Shown here: positions 12,757 to 22,119 of the stretch, in pieces | Position numbering within the stretch: the stretch's first letter is position 1 | How the letters are laid out: each line of letters begins with the position of its first letter | Origin: Gemmatimonadota bacterium | GTDB lineage: Bacteria; Gemmatimonadota; Gemmatimonadetes; Longimicrobiales; Gaopeijiaceae | Assembly (NCBI GenBank): GCA_028875075.1 | Contig: JAPPGF010000027.1 | Location: 1 to 64,000 of the forward strand | Length of the DNA stretch: 64,000 nucleotides | Reading direction: 5' to 3' | The notes under the pieces: model-generated | The model's input: the letters and a program-made list of their open reading frames with translations, nothing else | Told to the model about the DNA's origin: nothing | Database searches by the model: none | Program-made: the position numbers and the translations under genes

Positions 12757-12999
12757 GTGAAACAAGAACATTCTCGACATCCCGTTTCGTACGCACTTGT
12801 GATCGGTGGCCTGGGTGTCGGCGAGCTGCTGTTCATCGTACTCGCTCTCCTGTTCTTTTTTGGCGCCAAGCGCATTCCGGAGATCGCCAAGGGCATCGGC
12901 GGCGGGATCAAGACCTTCAAGGCTGAGCTCAAAGAACAGGACGAGGAGGATCCGGACACCCGGTTGCTGCCGGAGGACCGCGACACGCCGGGTGGCTGA
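12757..12999 (+). CDS. tatA: Sec-independent protein translocase TatA/TatB family
   Basis: 80 residues: a short polar N-terminus, one membrane helix (GELLFIVLALLFFFG), the hinge FGAKRIPEIAKGIGGGIK with the conserved Phe-Gly, an amphipathic helix and an acidic tail. Twin-arginine pore subunit that exports folded proteins; a Tat-type signal on ActB in this window gives a plausible client. GTG start with AGAGG about nine bases upstream. It overlaps the following methylase gene by eight bases. Confidence 0.9.
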   Translation: MKQEHSRHPVSYALVIGGLGVGELLFIVLALLFFFGAKRIPEIAKGIGGGIKTFKAELKEQDEEDPDTRLLPEDRDTPGG

Positions 13000-13840
13000 C
13001 GGAGCACACCCGCAACACGGCTCGGGTCCCGCTCCGCGCACCCCCCACCCGGGTCTTCCTCAACCGTCAGCGCCAGACGAGCAGGCGCTAGCCAATGTGG
13101 TGGTGGTGCTCGACGAGCCACAGAACACGGTCAATGTGGCTGCAGTCATCCGCGCCATGATGAACATGGGGCTCACCAGGCTAAGGCTTGTGCGCCCGCT
13201 CGATTTCGACCCCCATCGCGTCGAAGGCATCGCCCACCGTAGCACCCACCTGGTGGGTGCCACGGAACTCTACGACAGCTTGACGGGCGCGGTTGCCGAC
13301 GCTGTATTCGTGGCAGGAACATCCGCTCGCCCCCGGAGCGCCAACCGGAATTACGCTCGCCCTCGCGCTGTCGCCAATAGCTTGGTAGAGCGGGCCAGGC
13401 GAGGAACCGTATGCCTGTTGTTCGGCCGAGAGGACCGCGGCCTCACCAACGCGGCGCTTGATCTGTGTAACGTGATCATTACGATCCCAACAGCGCCGGA
13501 TCACCGGAGTCTCAACCTCGCTCAGGCTTGCTTGCTCATATCTTACGAACTCTTTCTAGCGGCCGGCGGGGGTAAGCGCACGTTGCCACGCGGTCGACGG
13601 GCGACTGATCCCGCGACGCGTGAGGAGCTCGAGAGCATGTACAGCGCACTTGAGAATGGGCTCGCCAGAATCCACTTCTTCAAGGGCGCTCGACAGCCTG
13701 CCTCGGTTCTGCGGACCTTGCGAACTGCGCTCGAGCGGGCGGAGCTGGACGGACGCGAGGCGCGGCTTGTGCGGGCGATCGCGTTCGAGATCGGCCACTA
13801 TCCGGACCGCAGCCGCGAAGGCGAGGACCGAAAGCCGTGA
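12992..13840 (+). CDS. SpoU-type RNA 2'-O-methyltransferase, TrmJ-like
   Basis: About 282 residues with the knotted SPOUT fold motifs: VVVLDEPQNTVNVAAVIRAM (motif 1), LLFGREDRGL (motif 2) and SLNLAQACLLISYELF (motif 3). These are characteristic of the TrmJ branch, which modifies tRNA position 32. A C-terminal helical extension follows. GTG at 12992 overlaps the tatA stop; the longer open frame upstream is a shadow of tatA. Substrate assignment to tRNA is by family only. Confidence 0.85.
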   Translation: MADGAHPQHGSGPAPRTPHPGLPQPSAPDEQALANVVVVLDEPQNTVNVAAVIRAMMNMGLTRLRLVRPLDFDPHRVEGIAHRSTHLVGATELYDSLTGAVADAVFVAGTSARPRSANRNYARPRAVANSLVERARRGTVCLLFGREDRGLTNAALDLCNVIITIPTAPDHRSLNLAQACLLISYELFLAAGGGKRTLPRGRRATDPATREELESMYSALENGLARIHFFKGARQPASVLRTLRTALERAELDGREARLVRAIAFEIGHYPDRSREGEDRKP

Positions 13841-14015
13841 AGTGGTTGGCAGAGCATGGGACGGCAGCACGGTGGAGGCGCACAACGATGGGCTCAGCGA
13901 ACTGTGTGTCCGTGCCCGTGCCGACTGAGGGCGGACCGAACAGGACGCCCGCCTGTGTTCACCGGCTAGAAGTCGGGATCCAAGTGGAACTGGCGCTCGT
14001 GCGCACAACATCAAG

Positions 14016-14126
14016 GTGACCAACAGGACAATCCCATTGGACCCGGAACCCATGACGCCCGCGGACGATACGGTCTGGGCCGATAACGTGCACTTGTACC
14101 TGAACAAGGGTCAGCACAATCGATGA
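14016..14126 (+). CDS. possible short ORF or gene remnant ahead of hisN
   Basis: A 36-codon frame (GTG 14016; internal ATG 14052) ending in TGA that overlaps the hisN ATG as ATGA, the junction style common in this genome. The peptide includes IPLDPEPMTPADDTVWADNV. The frame stays open upstream to about 13925 but has no good start or ribosome site. The rest of 13841-14015 holds nothing I can recognise. It may be the end of a decayed gene. Confidence 0.25.
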   Translation: MTNRTIPLDPEPMTPADDTVWADNVHLYLNKGQHNR

Positions 14127-14926
14127 ACTCAGCCCGGAATCAGGCCCGCGCAACGGACCGGGAAGTGGCCGAGCTGCTCGAGGTGGCCTCGGAATGGGGG
14201 TGTGAGGCTGGACAGTTCACGCTACGTCACTTCGGGCATCGCGTCGATTTCGATGACAAGCCGGACGGCACGCCTGTCACGGCAGCGGACCGGGGCGCTG
14301 AAGAGCTCCTGCGCGAGCGTATCGTCACACGGTTTCCCGACCACGGCGTGTTGGGCGAGGAGCACGGCGAGACGAACCCGCGGGCGCGTGTTCGCTGGGT
14401 GATCGACCCTATCGATGGCACGCGCGCCTTCGCGCGAGGCGTCCCGATCTTTGGTGTCCTAATTGGGATTGAGATCGAGGGCGAAGCTGTGGTGGGAGTC
14501 GCTTATTTCCCGGCCCTTGGCGAACTGGTCGCTGCCGGCCGGAGGCTCGGATGCTTCTGGAATGGTCGGCCTTCTCGGGTCTCGGACACAGAGCGCATCG
14601 AAGATTCGCTGTTGCTCACTACCGATGTGAGACAAATCCTCGCGCGCACGGAAGGAGCGGGTTACCGCCGACTCCAGCAGCGTGCCCTCTTCACGCGCAC
14701 TTGGGGAGACTGCTACGGCCACTGCCTAGTCGCGACAGGGCGGGCCGAGGTAATGGTTGACCCTGTGATGGCCGCGTGGGACGCCGGGCCCTTCCCGGTG
14801 ATCTTGACCGAGGCTGGAGGACGGTTCACTTCGCTCGCGGGCGAGGCCACCATGCACGGGGAATCGGGTGTTTCGACCAACGGCCGGCTGCACGACGAAG
14901 TACTGAGGACGCTGGCCGTGGCTTAG
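14123..14926 (+). CDS. hisN: inositol-monophosphatase-family phosphatase, probable histidinol-phosphatase
   Basis: 267 residues. Metal-dependent phosphatase fold with the sequential metal-site motifs DGTPVTAADRGAEELL, GEEHGE, WVIDPIDGTRAFARGVP and the C-terminal WDAGPFPVILTEAGG. The combination WGDCYGHCLVATGRAEVMVD with a short active-site loop fits the HisN/histidinol-phosphatase branch better than SuhB or CysQ. Role would be the penultimate step of histidine synthesis. No other his gene is nearby, so substrate is inferred from motif style. Confidence 0.8.
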   Translation: MNSARNQARATDREVAELLEVASEWGCEAGQFTLRHFGHRVDFDDKPDGTPVTAADRGAEELLRERIVTRFPDHGVLGEEHGETNPRARVRWVIDPIDGTRAFARGVPIFGVLIGIEIEGEAVVGVAYFPALGELVAAGRRLGCFWNGRPSRVSDTERIEDSLLLTTDVRQILARTEGAGYRRLQQRALFTRTWGDCYGHCLVATGRAEVMVDPVMAAWDAGPFPVILTEAGGRFTSLAGEATMHGESGVSTNGRLHDEVLRTLAVA

Positions 14927-14944
14927 GCAAAATGTTGAGCCTAG

Positions 14945-15052
14945 GTGGATCCCACCGCGGAAGCTCTAGTTCAGTGCGTGCAGTGCGAAAAAGTAGAGAT
15001 CGGCCGCTACGACCGTCTCTGGAGCGAATCCCACCGCCGGTGGCGCTCGTAA
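14945..15052 (+). CDS. possible 35-residue peptide with a CxxC motif
   Basis: GTG 14945 to TAA 15052 encodes a small peptide with CVQCEKVEIGRYDRLW, a plausible metal-binding CxxC. There is no clear ribosome site and its end lies inside a strong hairpin, so it may be chance. It sits in the 211-base gap between convergent hisN and actF. Confidence 0.2.
   Translation: MDPTAEALVQCVQCEKVEIGRYDRLWSESHRRWRS
15022..15048. terminator. hairpin between convergent hisN and act operon
   Basis: GAGCG pairs with CGCTC and, inside an AATC bulge, CCACC pairs with GGTGG around a GCC loop. It lies between the ends of two convergent transcription units, where a bidirectional terminator is expected, but no T-run follows on either side. 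A second palindrome, GGTGGATCCCACC, lies at 14944-14956. Confidence 0.35.
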
Positions 15053-15137
15053 CCGCTAGACACACGAATGCGGAAGCAAAACGTCGGGCAGACTACCTCG
15101 CAAGGCGCCATTCTATTCGCTGCCTGCGTAGCGACAG

Positions 15138-16457
15138 CTAGCCTTGGACTGCCCCGCCCGAACTGACGCTATGAGCCCGCTCGGACTCCGTCATCTCAAG
15201 TTGCACCGGTGGCTGCCAAACCTGAATGGCCGGGAAGGTTGAGAGGAACCATCGGACACTTCCGATCATCAGCCCCGCGAACAGGCAAGTGATCAGCAGA
15301 TGCCAGATCGGGAACACCGGGTCCCCCTCCCGGTGGAGTGATGGCGCGACCAGCATCCAGCGCTCAAGCCACAGTCCCGTGAGGATCACGCCACAGAACA
15401 GCGAGAGGATACGTGGATTCAGTTTTGGCCGCTTACCCAGTAGTCCCGCGAACGGAACGACGAAGCAGAGCAGGATCGTGAGGGCAGAGAGTCCACCCCA
15501 CGGGGCACCCGCGCGCCGGATCATCCAAGCCTGCTCCCACGGCAGCTTTCCATACCAGATCACCAAGTACTGCGACCAGAATAGGTAGGTCCAGAAGACG
15601 CAGAAACCGAATGCCAACTTGCCCAGGTCGTGACGTTGCTGGAGCCCGATTGAAGTCCGGAAGTCGGGATGGAGAGGAATGAGCAGGCAAGCCACTATTG
15701 CCGTGACTGCGATCCCCCCCCAGAACGCGCCCATGAAGAACCAGCCGCCGAAGAGTGTGCTGTACCAGTGCGGTTCGAGCGTCATCGCCCAGTCGATTAC
15801 GAACATACTCATGATCACTCCGTAGAGGATCACGAATACGGGGCAAATCATCTGCAAACGGTGCCAACTCCGTACTTCCTCTGCTTCCTGGCCGAGCCAG
15901 CCAGCCGAAAGACGGTCGAGCCAAGAAGCTCTATCAGGGCCGTCGTCTGCGGCCGCGCGCGCCAAGTCCAGGTCGGGTCGCAACAACAGGTGCACGATAT
16001 AGAACGAAAGGCCGAAAAGTACCGCTGCCCCAACCACATTGCGCGTGATCAGAAACGGGATGTTGAGGTATGCCTGCTTCGCCTGGAGGATCGGGTCGGT
16101 CGCCATTTCCTCGATCCAGTGGAAGTACCCCTCCCTCAGACCGAGCATCGGCAGCAGCGTCAGGAAAGCGAACGGCAGGTAGGCCGAAAAAGCCAAGCTG
16201 AGCCGCTTGACCGACCAGTTCCAGCGCGCCTTGGTGATCGTGGTTACAACTACCAGAAGAACTGCTCCCATGGCCACACTGGTGAAGAAGAGCCAGTTGG
16301 CCACCCAGCTGATCCAAGCCACATGAGCGTCAGTCACGAGCGCTCCCGTGAACCCCACGAGCCCCACGGCCACGAGCACACCCACGATCATGTCCCCGCG
16401 TTTCGAGCGCTCCAGGTAGCGAATCGGGATGTCAGAAGGAATGTGGATGCGCGACAT
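15138..16457 (-). CDS. actF: alternative complex III membrane subunit ActF
   Basis: 439 residues, about ten membrane helices, NrfD/PsrC-related quinol-interacting subunit. Order and neighbours are decisive: it follows actE by 12 bases in an actABCDEF operon. ActF is thought to help bind menaquinol and anchor the complex that passes electrons to cytochrome c or directly to the terminal oxidase. Seen: a TM-rich N-terminus after a 20-residue cytoplasmic leader, and paired helix blocks such as WIFMGAFWGG-like FFMGAFWGGIAVTAIVACLL. It is the last gene of the operon. Confidence 0.92.
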   Translation of the reverse strand: MSRIHIPSDIPIRYLERSKRGDMIVGVLVAVGLVGFTGALVTDAHVAWISWVANWLFFTSVAMGAVLLVVVTTITKARWNWSVKRLSLAFSAYLPFAFLTLLPMLGLREGYFHWIEEMATDPILQAKQAYLNIPFLITRNVVGAAVLFGLSFYIVHLLLRPDLDLARAAADDGPDRASWLDRLSAGWLGQEAEEVRSWHRLQMICPVFVILYGVIMSMFVIDWAMTLEPHWYSTLFGGWFFMGAFWGGIAVTAIVACLLIPLHPDFRTSIGLQQRHDLGKLAFGFCVFWTYLFWSQYLVIWYGKLPWEQAWMIRRAGAPWGGLSALTILLCFVVPFAGLLGKRPKLNPRILSLFCGVILTGLWLERWMLVAPSLHREGDPVFPIWHLLITCLFAGLMIGSVRWFLSTFPAIQVWQPPVQLEMTESERAHSVSSGGAVQG

Positions 16458-16469
16458 GTCTCAGTCCCT

Positions 16470-17150
16470 TCAGTCCGCAGGAACTCCGGCGTCGGCTGCA
16501 CCACCCACCACAGCCGGACCCTGGAGCTGCCGGACGTAGTTCACCACGTGCCAGCGGTCGTAGTGAGCAATCTGATGGCCATACCCGGGCATGATGCCAC
16601 GGCCTACCGTGATCATCCCGTAGATGTAGCCGTCGGTGCGGAGCAGGGCCCCTCCGGTGGCTAGCGGAAACGCCACCATCGCCGGGAGTTTCTCTAGGAT
16701 AGCAGCCTCTGCCGGCATTCCTTCGGGACCGTGACAAATCGCGCACATGCGGTCGTAGACCACTTGGCCGCGCTCCAGCGATTCCGTGTTCCGGGGTACG
16801 GGGTTCTCGAGCTCGTTGATCGGACCCACGCCCGCCAGCGCTTGCGCCATACTAATCGGTGACAGCTCCGGAATGTCCTCCGGGGTGCCCTCCGGCTGGC
16901 CCACGTTCACGTCCCCCGGCGCAGCGGGGTGGTTCCCGGAAGAAAATGAGACTGCCCCTTCAGGTGGTGCCACGGGGTTCTCGTACGGATCGAATGATGC
17001 CTGATCCTGCATGCTCCGACCGAAGATCGCTTGGACAGCGTTGTCCATCGGTATACACCCCGCGATCTGGAGCAAGCAGACGAGGACCGCGATCAGCGTG
17101 TGGCCACGAGTGCGCCTCACGGGCTCACCGAATGTCCGTTCACGAGGCAT
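16470..17150 (-). CDS. actE: alternative complex III monoheme cytochrome c lipoprotein ActE
   Basis: 226 residues. The signal sequence ends LLQIAGC, giving a likely lipid-modified Cys, followed by a Pro-rich stretch and a class I cytochrome c domain with the single heme motif CAICHG and a distal Met in the MPGYGHQI region. Periplasmic electron carrier of the complex. Its start overlaps actD by 11 bases. Confidence 0.92.
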   Translation of the reverse strand: MPRERTFGEPVRRTRGHTLIAVLVCLLQIAGCIPMDNAVQAIFGRSMQDQASFDPYENPVAPPEGAVSFSSGNHPAAPGDVNVGQPEGTPEDIPELSPISMAQALAGVGPINELENPVPRNTESLERGQVVYDRMCAICHGPEGMPAEAAILEKLPAMVAFPLATGGALLRTDGYIYGMITVGRGIMPGYGHQIAHYDRWHVVNYVRQLQGPAVVGGAADAGVPAD

Positions 17151-17673
17151 GCGTGCCCTCCGCGTCCTCCGTCAGAGCCGCAGGCTGATGTCGCTCAAGA
17201 ATACGGCGTACCTCGGTCAATTTGGCACCGGTCGCGGGCACGTACAGTCCGTAGCGCCCGGAAACGAACTCAGGGTCGTAGACGATGATCGGTTTGACGT
17301 GGGGCAGCCGGCTTAGGATGAAGAGCCCAATCAGGGTGGAGAGTGCGCCGAACAAGATCGCCAGCTCGAACGCGATTACTACTGATGTGGGAATCGATAC
17401 AATCGGTTTACCGCCGGTGACAAGCGGCCAGTCCATCGCCGACCACGTCGTGAACGCGAATCCGGTGGCTGCCCCGGTCAGGCCACCCACAAGCGTCCAC
17501 ACTCGCACCGGGCTGGAGCCGTGGCCGAGTGCCTCCTCGACGTGGTGATCCGGATACGGCATGTAGGCACGCAAATCCTTGAAGCCCGCTTTTCTGAGTT
17601 CCCGGATGGCGTCCACGGTCGAATCGAGGTACTCGAACGACGCCAGTAATCCGCCTCGTTCCTGGTTAGCCAT
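17140..17673 (-). CDS. actD: alternative complex III subunit ActD (DUF3341)
   Basis: About 177 residues. Cytoplasmic N-terminal domain (LLASFEYLDSTVDAIRELRK, YMPYPDHHVEEALG) and two membrane helices, the usual DUF3341 architecture. The ATG at 17673 overlaps the actC stop; the open frame from 17724 adds 17 residues unlike the family. Its role in the complex is structural as far as known. Confidence 0.92.
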   Translation of the reverse strand: MANQERGGLLASFEYLDSTVDAIRELRKAGFKDLRAYMPYPDHHVEEALGHGSSPVRVWTLVGGLTGAATGFAFTTWSAMDWPLVTGGKPIVSIPTSVVIAFELAILFGALSTLIGLFILSRLPHVKPIIVYDPEFVSGRYGLYVPATGAKLTEVRRILERHQPAALTEDAEGTHAS

Positions 17674-19039
17674 CGTGGGTTCGCCTTCGCATAGGCGCCG
17701 GTAGGACTTCCTTGAGTTCGGCAATCGCGACCGGAGGAAGTAGCCGAGTGAACAACAAGAACCAGAAACCGAACCACGCGAAACTTCCGAGCAGAATGCT
17801 CATCTCCACGATCGACGGGCGATAGACACCCCAGGCGAACGGCACATACTCCTTGTGCTGGGAGACCACGATGATGACGTAGCGCTCGAACCACATCCCG
17901 ATGTTTATGAAGATCGAAATCACGAACAGCGCCGGAATTGAGTGTCGCACTCGCTTGAACCAGAGCGTCAGAGGCACAATGCCGTTACAGACCAACATGA
18001 CCCATGCAGCCCACCAGTAGCTTCCGAACAGCCGCTCCCAGAACGCAGTTCGCTCGATTTCCTCGCCCGAGTACCACGCCATGAAGAACTCGGTCAAGTA
18101 CGCGTACAGGACAATCAAGCCGGTCAGCATGACCAGCTTGGCCATGGCATCGTAGTGCTTGGTTGTGAGGTACGCTTCGAGACCGAACACCTTCCGAAGC
18201 GGAATGGTTAGCGTGATCACCATGGCCATGCCCGAGAAGATCGCGCCCGCCACGAAGTACGGAGCGAAGATCGTTGCGTGCCAACCAGGCACGATTGCCA
18301 TTGCGAAGTCCCACGACACGACCGAATGCACTGACAACACCAGTGGCGTGGCCAGCGCGGCCAAGTAAATGTACGCCTTGCCGAAGTGGTGCCACTCACG
18401 ATCCGTACCACGCCATCCCAAGCTTGTGATCTGGTAAAATTTCTTGCGCAGGCCACTAGCCCGCTCACGTGCCGCGGCGAGATCGGGGATCGTCCCGAGG
18501 TAAAAGAAGGTCGCGGAAACCGTGAAGTAGGTCGTTACCGCAAATACGTCCCACACAAGCGGCGAGCGGAAATTCGGCCAGAGGAAGCGACTATTAGGGT
18601 ACGGAAATAGCCAGTACGCCAGCCAAGCTCGGCCCACATGGATCAGCGGGAACAGCCCCGCGGTCATGACCGCGAACACGGTCATGGCTTCGGCAGCCCG
18701 GTAGATCGACTGTCGCCATGGCGCACGGAACAGGAAGAGAATCGCGGAAACCAGCGTACCAGAGTGGGCGATCCCGACCCAAAAGACGAACGTCGTGATG
18801 TAGACGCCCCAGCCCACCGGCTTCGTGATCCCCGCGACCCCCATGCCGCGATACAACTGCCAGCCCCAGGAACCGAACATCAGGGCCACACCACTAGCCG
18901 CGAGCGCGAACAGCGCCCACCAGCCGAACCCAGGGCGCCCGAGGATCGCCAGGACATCACGATTGACGTCACTGTGCGCGGTGATGTCCGGGTGGGGCAC
19001 GGCTCCCCGTGGCTCTTTGACCTCCACGGCGGTTGCCAT
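17666..19039 (-). CDS. actC: alternative complex III NrfD-type membrane subunit ActC
   Basis: About 457 residues with around ten membrane helices, NrfD/PsrC superfamily, the main quinol-oxidising membrane subunit. Conserved features include WVGIAHSGTLVSAILFLFRAPWR split here as GIAHSGTLVSAILFLFRAPW, and a FGSYWWAAWVMLVCNGIVPL region late in the protein. ATG at 19039 overlaps the actB stop as TGATG; an in-frame TTG at 19042 is the alternative. Confidence 0.94.
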   Translation of the reverse strand: MATAVEVKEPRGAVPHPDITAHSDVNRDVLAILGRPGFGWWALFALAASGVALMFGSWGWQLYRGMGVAGITKPVGWGVYITTFVFWVGIAHSGTLVSAILFLFRAPWRQSIYRAAEAMTVFAVMTAGLFPLIHVGRAWLAYWLFPYPNSRFLWPNFRSPLVWDVFAVTTYFTVSATFFYLGTIPDLAAARERASGLRKKFYQITSLGWRGTDREWHHFGKAYIYLAALATPLVLSVHSVVSWDFAMAIVPGWHATIFAPYFVAGAIFSGMAMVITLTIPLRKVFGLEAYLTTKHYDAMAKLVMLTGLIVLYAYLTEFFMAWYSGEEIERTAFWERLFGSYWWAAWVMLVCNGIVPLTLWFKRVRHSIPALFVISIFINIGMWFERYVIIVVSQHKEYVPFAWGVYRPSIVEMSILLGSFAWFGFWFLLFTRLLPPVAIAELKEVLPAPMRRRTHDG

Positions 19040-22000
19040 CAATGGCCCGCCGCCACCGGATGGAACGTTACTTTCTTGAGGTACGACACAGCCGGCTGTG
19101 TGTTGATGAACTCGTCCAATACGCGATACGTGCGTTCGTTTGCGACGACCTGCGCCACACGGGATTTAGGGTCGCGGATATTGCCGAACACGATCGCTTC
19201 CGCCGAACACGTCTGTTGGCAGGCGGGCACAACTTCGCCGTCCGCCACCGGGCGGCCACCCTCCAGCGCGGCTCGGTTCTCAACCTCGCGGATGCGCTGA
19301 ACGCAGAAGCTGCACTTCTCCATGACGCCGTCCTCACGAATCGTGACGTCAGGGTTGTACTGCCAGTTCATCGGCTCGGGCACATCGGTATACGTGTACC
19401 AGTTGAAAACGCGCACTTTGTAGGGACAATTGTTGGCGCAATAGCGCGTGCCGACGCAGCGGTTGTAGACCTGGGCGTTGATCCCGTCTGGAGTATGATA
19501 GGACGCAAAAACCGGGCAGACGGGCTCGCAGGGAGCATTCCCGCAATGCTGGCACAGCATCGGGAGCAGCCGCACGTCAAGCGGACCAGCGTGCGTGGCA
19601 TCGATGATCTCGTAGTAGCGCTCGAGACGGATCCAGGCCATTGAGCGCCCCATTGCAACCATTTCTTCTCCGACCCAGGGCACGTTGTTCTCGGCTTGGC
19701 ACGCCACCACGCACGCACTGCAGCCCGTGCATTTCTCCATGTCGATTGCCATGGCCCAGCGAGGCATCTCGTGCGCGCCTGCGTACTCGCCGTACTGGGA
19801 GCCCGGTAGTGGGTAGGCCTCAGGACCGCCGTCCGTCGGCACCGGCACGAAGCCGCCTCCGAGATTGAGTTCCTGAAGCTCTTCATGTTCGGCCGCCGTG
19901 TGTTCCTCTTTCCCGGGGTCATCTGCTTCAGGGGAAGCCGACTCAGACACGACCGATAAGGCGGCAAGCTCCACTGCGGACGCGATGGGGCGGCCGCGTT
20001 GATCGTCCGCACCCTCGATTGTGGCCATGCGCTGCCAAACGCCAGTGGGTTCGACCGTCACCTTTGTGGCCATGTAGACGAGCGCACCCGACGGCTGTTC
20101 CACCGCGGCAGGTAGAAGTGTCATCGGGTTCACGCCGTTGCCATCGGCAAATCGCCCCATCGCGGTGTGCCCGCCTCCCATCGAGATCGCCACCGCTCCC
20201 GGCCGGATCCCGGGGTAGCGCAACAACGGCGCCTGAAGCGAACCGTGCGGAGAGGCCACTCTCACCACGTCGCCATTCCGCGCGCCGATCCGGTCCGCAT
20301 CGTCTGGGTGCATCTCGACCCAGGCGTGCCATGCGATTTTGGCGACGGGGTCGGGTAGCTCCGCAAGCCAGGGCCGGTTTGCGAAGCGACCGTCGTAGAG
20401 GCGGGCCGACGGGTAAACGATCAGCGTATAATCGCCGTTCTCACCGTCCAGCTCGGGCGGGTCAAAGCTGAGCGCGCTCTCCGGCGCCCGGAGGGCAGGG
20501 GTGGCCGAAACTTGGTCCGTGGTCGTCCGCAGTACCCCACTCTTCAGGACACCTCGCCACCAAGCGTCGCCAGTCCCACCGGCGGCCTGCTCGGCCGGGA
20601 CGGACATCCTCAGCTCGTCCCACGCGCTACGAAGGTAGTCGTGGAACGTCGCTGCGCCGATGTCCCGACCGAGCCGGGCCGAAAGCGACAGCACAATGTC
20701 ACCCGTCTGTTTACCGTCGAACATCGGCACCGGTCGCATTACCGGCTGTTGGACGGCGTAGATGCTGGGACGAGGATTGGAATCGCCCCACGACTCCAGG
20801 TAATGGAGATCAGGGAGGATCAGATCGGCCAGCTCGGCGGTCTCGTCCGGTGCGGACGCGAATGAGACCCTGAACGCTGCCTGCTGGAACGCTTCACGGA
20901 ATCCCGATGCCGCGGGGAGTGTGTAAGCGGGATTCGAACCATGGACCATGACGACGTGCTCACCCGCCCCCGACCCTTGCATCGCCTGCTGCAGCTCTGT
21001 GTACGGCCGTGCACGCTGTCCTGCCCAGCCGTCCAATTGCAACGTCTGACCAACGTTCCCAGCGACAGCGTTGAGCACGAGCACCGCTAGGTTCGCAGCT
21101 GTGGCGTTACGGTGATGGCCCGCCACACCCGGACCGATGGCGAGGCTCGGACCCTCGGAGACGAAGCGCTCCGCAAGCCGGCGGATCACTTCGGGAGCGA
21201 GCCCCGAAAGGCGTGCCGCCTCCTCCGGCGTATATGCCTCCAAGATCTCCTCATAGGGGCCAGCCCCTCCCCCACCCGACTCCGCGACCACGCTAGCCAT
21301 GGCGAGAGCCACCGCCGATTCCGCGCCGGGTGCAATAGGAAGCCACTCGTCCGCGTTGAGTCCCGTGAGGGAGAGACGGGGCGTTACAGCCACGAACTGA
21401 CCCTTGGTGCCCGCCCCGGTCACAGCGGTGGCACGGGCGAAGCCGCGGCCATACTCCACGGGAGACAACCATGTGTCTAGGAAGTCCGCGCCGAACGACA
21501 CGATCAACTGAGCGTCGCTGAACTGGTAGTGCGGCAGCACATCCTGTCCGAACACGATGCGAGCCGCTTCCCGCAACGGTGCCTCCGAGAGCGCCTCGTA
21601 TTCGATCCGGCGGCCACCCAGGCCGGCCAAGAACCTGTCGAATAGACCCGACAGCGTGGGCCCAGTGTGGCCGGTGATCAGCAAGACGTTGCTGCCCGCT
21701 GCCTCTAGGCGCTGAGCAAACAACGTCTCGGCCTCGTCCCACGTCACGGCCTGCAGCACACCACCCTCACGGAGCATCGGGCCAGCGTAGCGGTCAGGGT
21801 TGTAGAGGCCTTGAAGGGAGCTCTGACCACGCTGGCAAAGGGCGCCCTGCGAGATAGGGTGCCCTCGATTGCCCTCCAGCTTGACGGCGCGCCCTTCGCG
21901 AGTACGTGCCCACACCCCGCAACCCGCGGCGCACTCGCCGCACACCGTCGTGTACCACGTCGCGACGCCCGGCGTGATGTCTTCCGGTGGGACCACGTAG

Positions 22001-22107
22001 GGAAGAAGCTTCTCCACTTCTCCCGTGTTGCAGGCGGTGAGCGTGGCCCCGGCCCCAGAGACCCCTGCCACCTTCAAGAAATCACGTCGCTTGATAACCC
22101 CACTCAT
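19039..22107 (-). CDS. actB: alternative complex III molybdopterin-fold/Fe-S subunit ActB
   Basis: 1022 residues. A Tat-type signal (KRRDFLKVAG, then GATLTAC) is followed by a molybdopterin-oxidoreductase-like domain that in this family has lost the cofactor, and a C-terminal ferredoxin domain with four cysteine groups: CTGCSACVVACQAENN, CQHCGNAPCEPVCPV, CVGTRYCANNCPYKV and CSFCVQRIREVE with a later CQQTC. This is the fusion arrangement of ActB (the two parts are separate in Psr/Phs-type enzymes). It transfers electrons from the quinol-oxidising membrane subunits through the Fe-S clusters to the hemes. Starts 12 bases after actA. Confidence 0.95.
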   Translation of the reverse strand: MSGVIKRRDFLKVAGVSGAGATLTACNTGEVEKLLPYVVPPEDITPGVATWYTTVCGECAAGCGVWARTREGRAVKLEGNRGHPISQGALCQRGQSSLQGLYNPDRYAGPMLREGGVLQAVTWDEAETLFAQRLEAAGSNVLLITGHTGPTLSGLFDRFLAGLGGRRIEYEALSEAPLREAARIVFGQDVLPHYQFSDAQLIVSFGADFLDTWLSPVEYGRGFARATAVTGAGTKGQFVAVTPRLSLTGLNADEWLPIAPGAESAVALAMASVVAESGGGGAGPYEEILEAYTPEEAARLSGLAPEVIRRLAERFVSEGPSLAIGPGVAGHHRNATAANLAVLVLNAVAGNVGQTLQLDGWAGQRARPYTELQQAMQGSGAGEHVVMVHGSNPAYTLPAASGFREAFQQAAFRVSFASAPDETAELADLILPDLHYLESWGDSNPRPSIYAVQQPVMRPVPMFDGKQTGDIVLSLSARLGRDIGAATFHDYLRSAWDELRMSVPAEQAAGGTGDAWWRGVLKSGVLRTTTDQVSATPALRAPESALSFDPPELDGENGDYTLIVYPSARLYDGRFANRPWLAELPDPVAKIAWHAWVEMHPDDADRIGARNGDVVRVASPHGSLQAPLLRYPGIRPGAVAISMGGGHTAMGRFADGNGVNPMTLLPAAVEQPSGALVYMATKVTVEPTGVWQRMATIEGADDQRGRPIASAVELAALSVVSESASPEADDPGKEEHTAAEHEELQELNLGGGFVPVPTDGGPEAYPLPGSQYGEYAGAHEMPRWAMAIDMEKCTGCSACVVACQAENNVPWVGEEMVAMGRSMAWIRLERYYEIIDATHAGPLDVRLLPMLCQHCGNAPCEPVCPVFASYHTPDGINAQVYNRCVGTRYCANNCPYKVRVFNWYTYTDVPEPMNWQYNPDVTIREDGVMEKCSFCVQRIREVENRAALEGGRPVADGEVVPACQQTCSAEAIVFGNIRDPKSRVAQVVANERTYRVLDEFINTQPAVSYLKKVTFHPVAAGH

Positions 22108-22119
22108 GGTCCGATGCCC

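Noticed and set aside
20925-20950. tRNA T-arm-like GGTTCGAATCCC
   Set aside because: On the minus strand it is inside actB coding for a conserved stretch and there is no cloverleaf around it.
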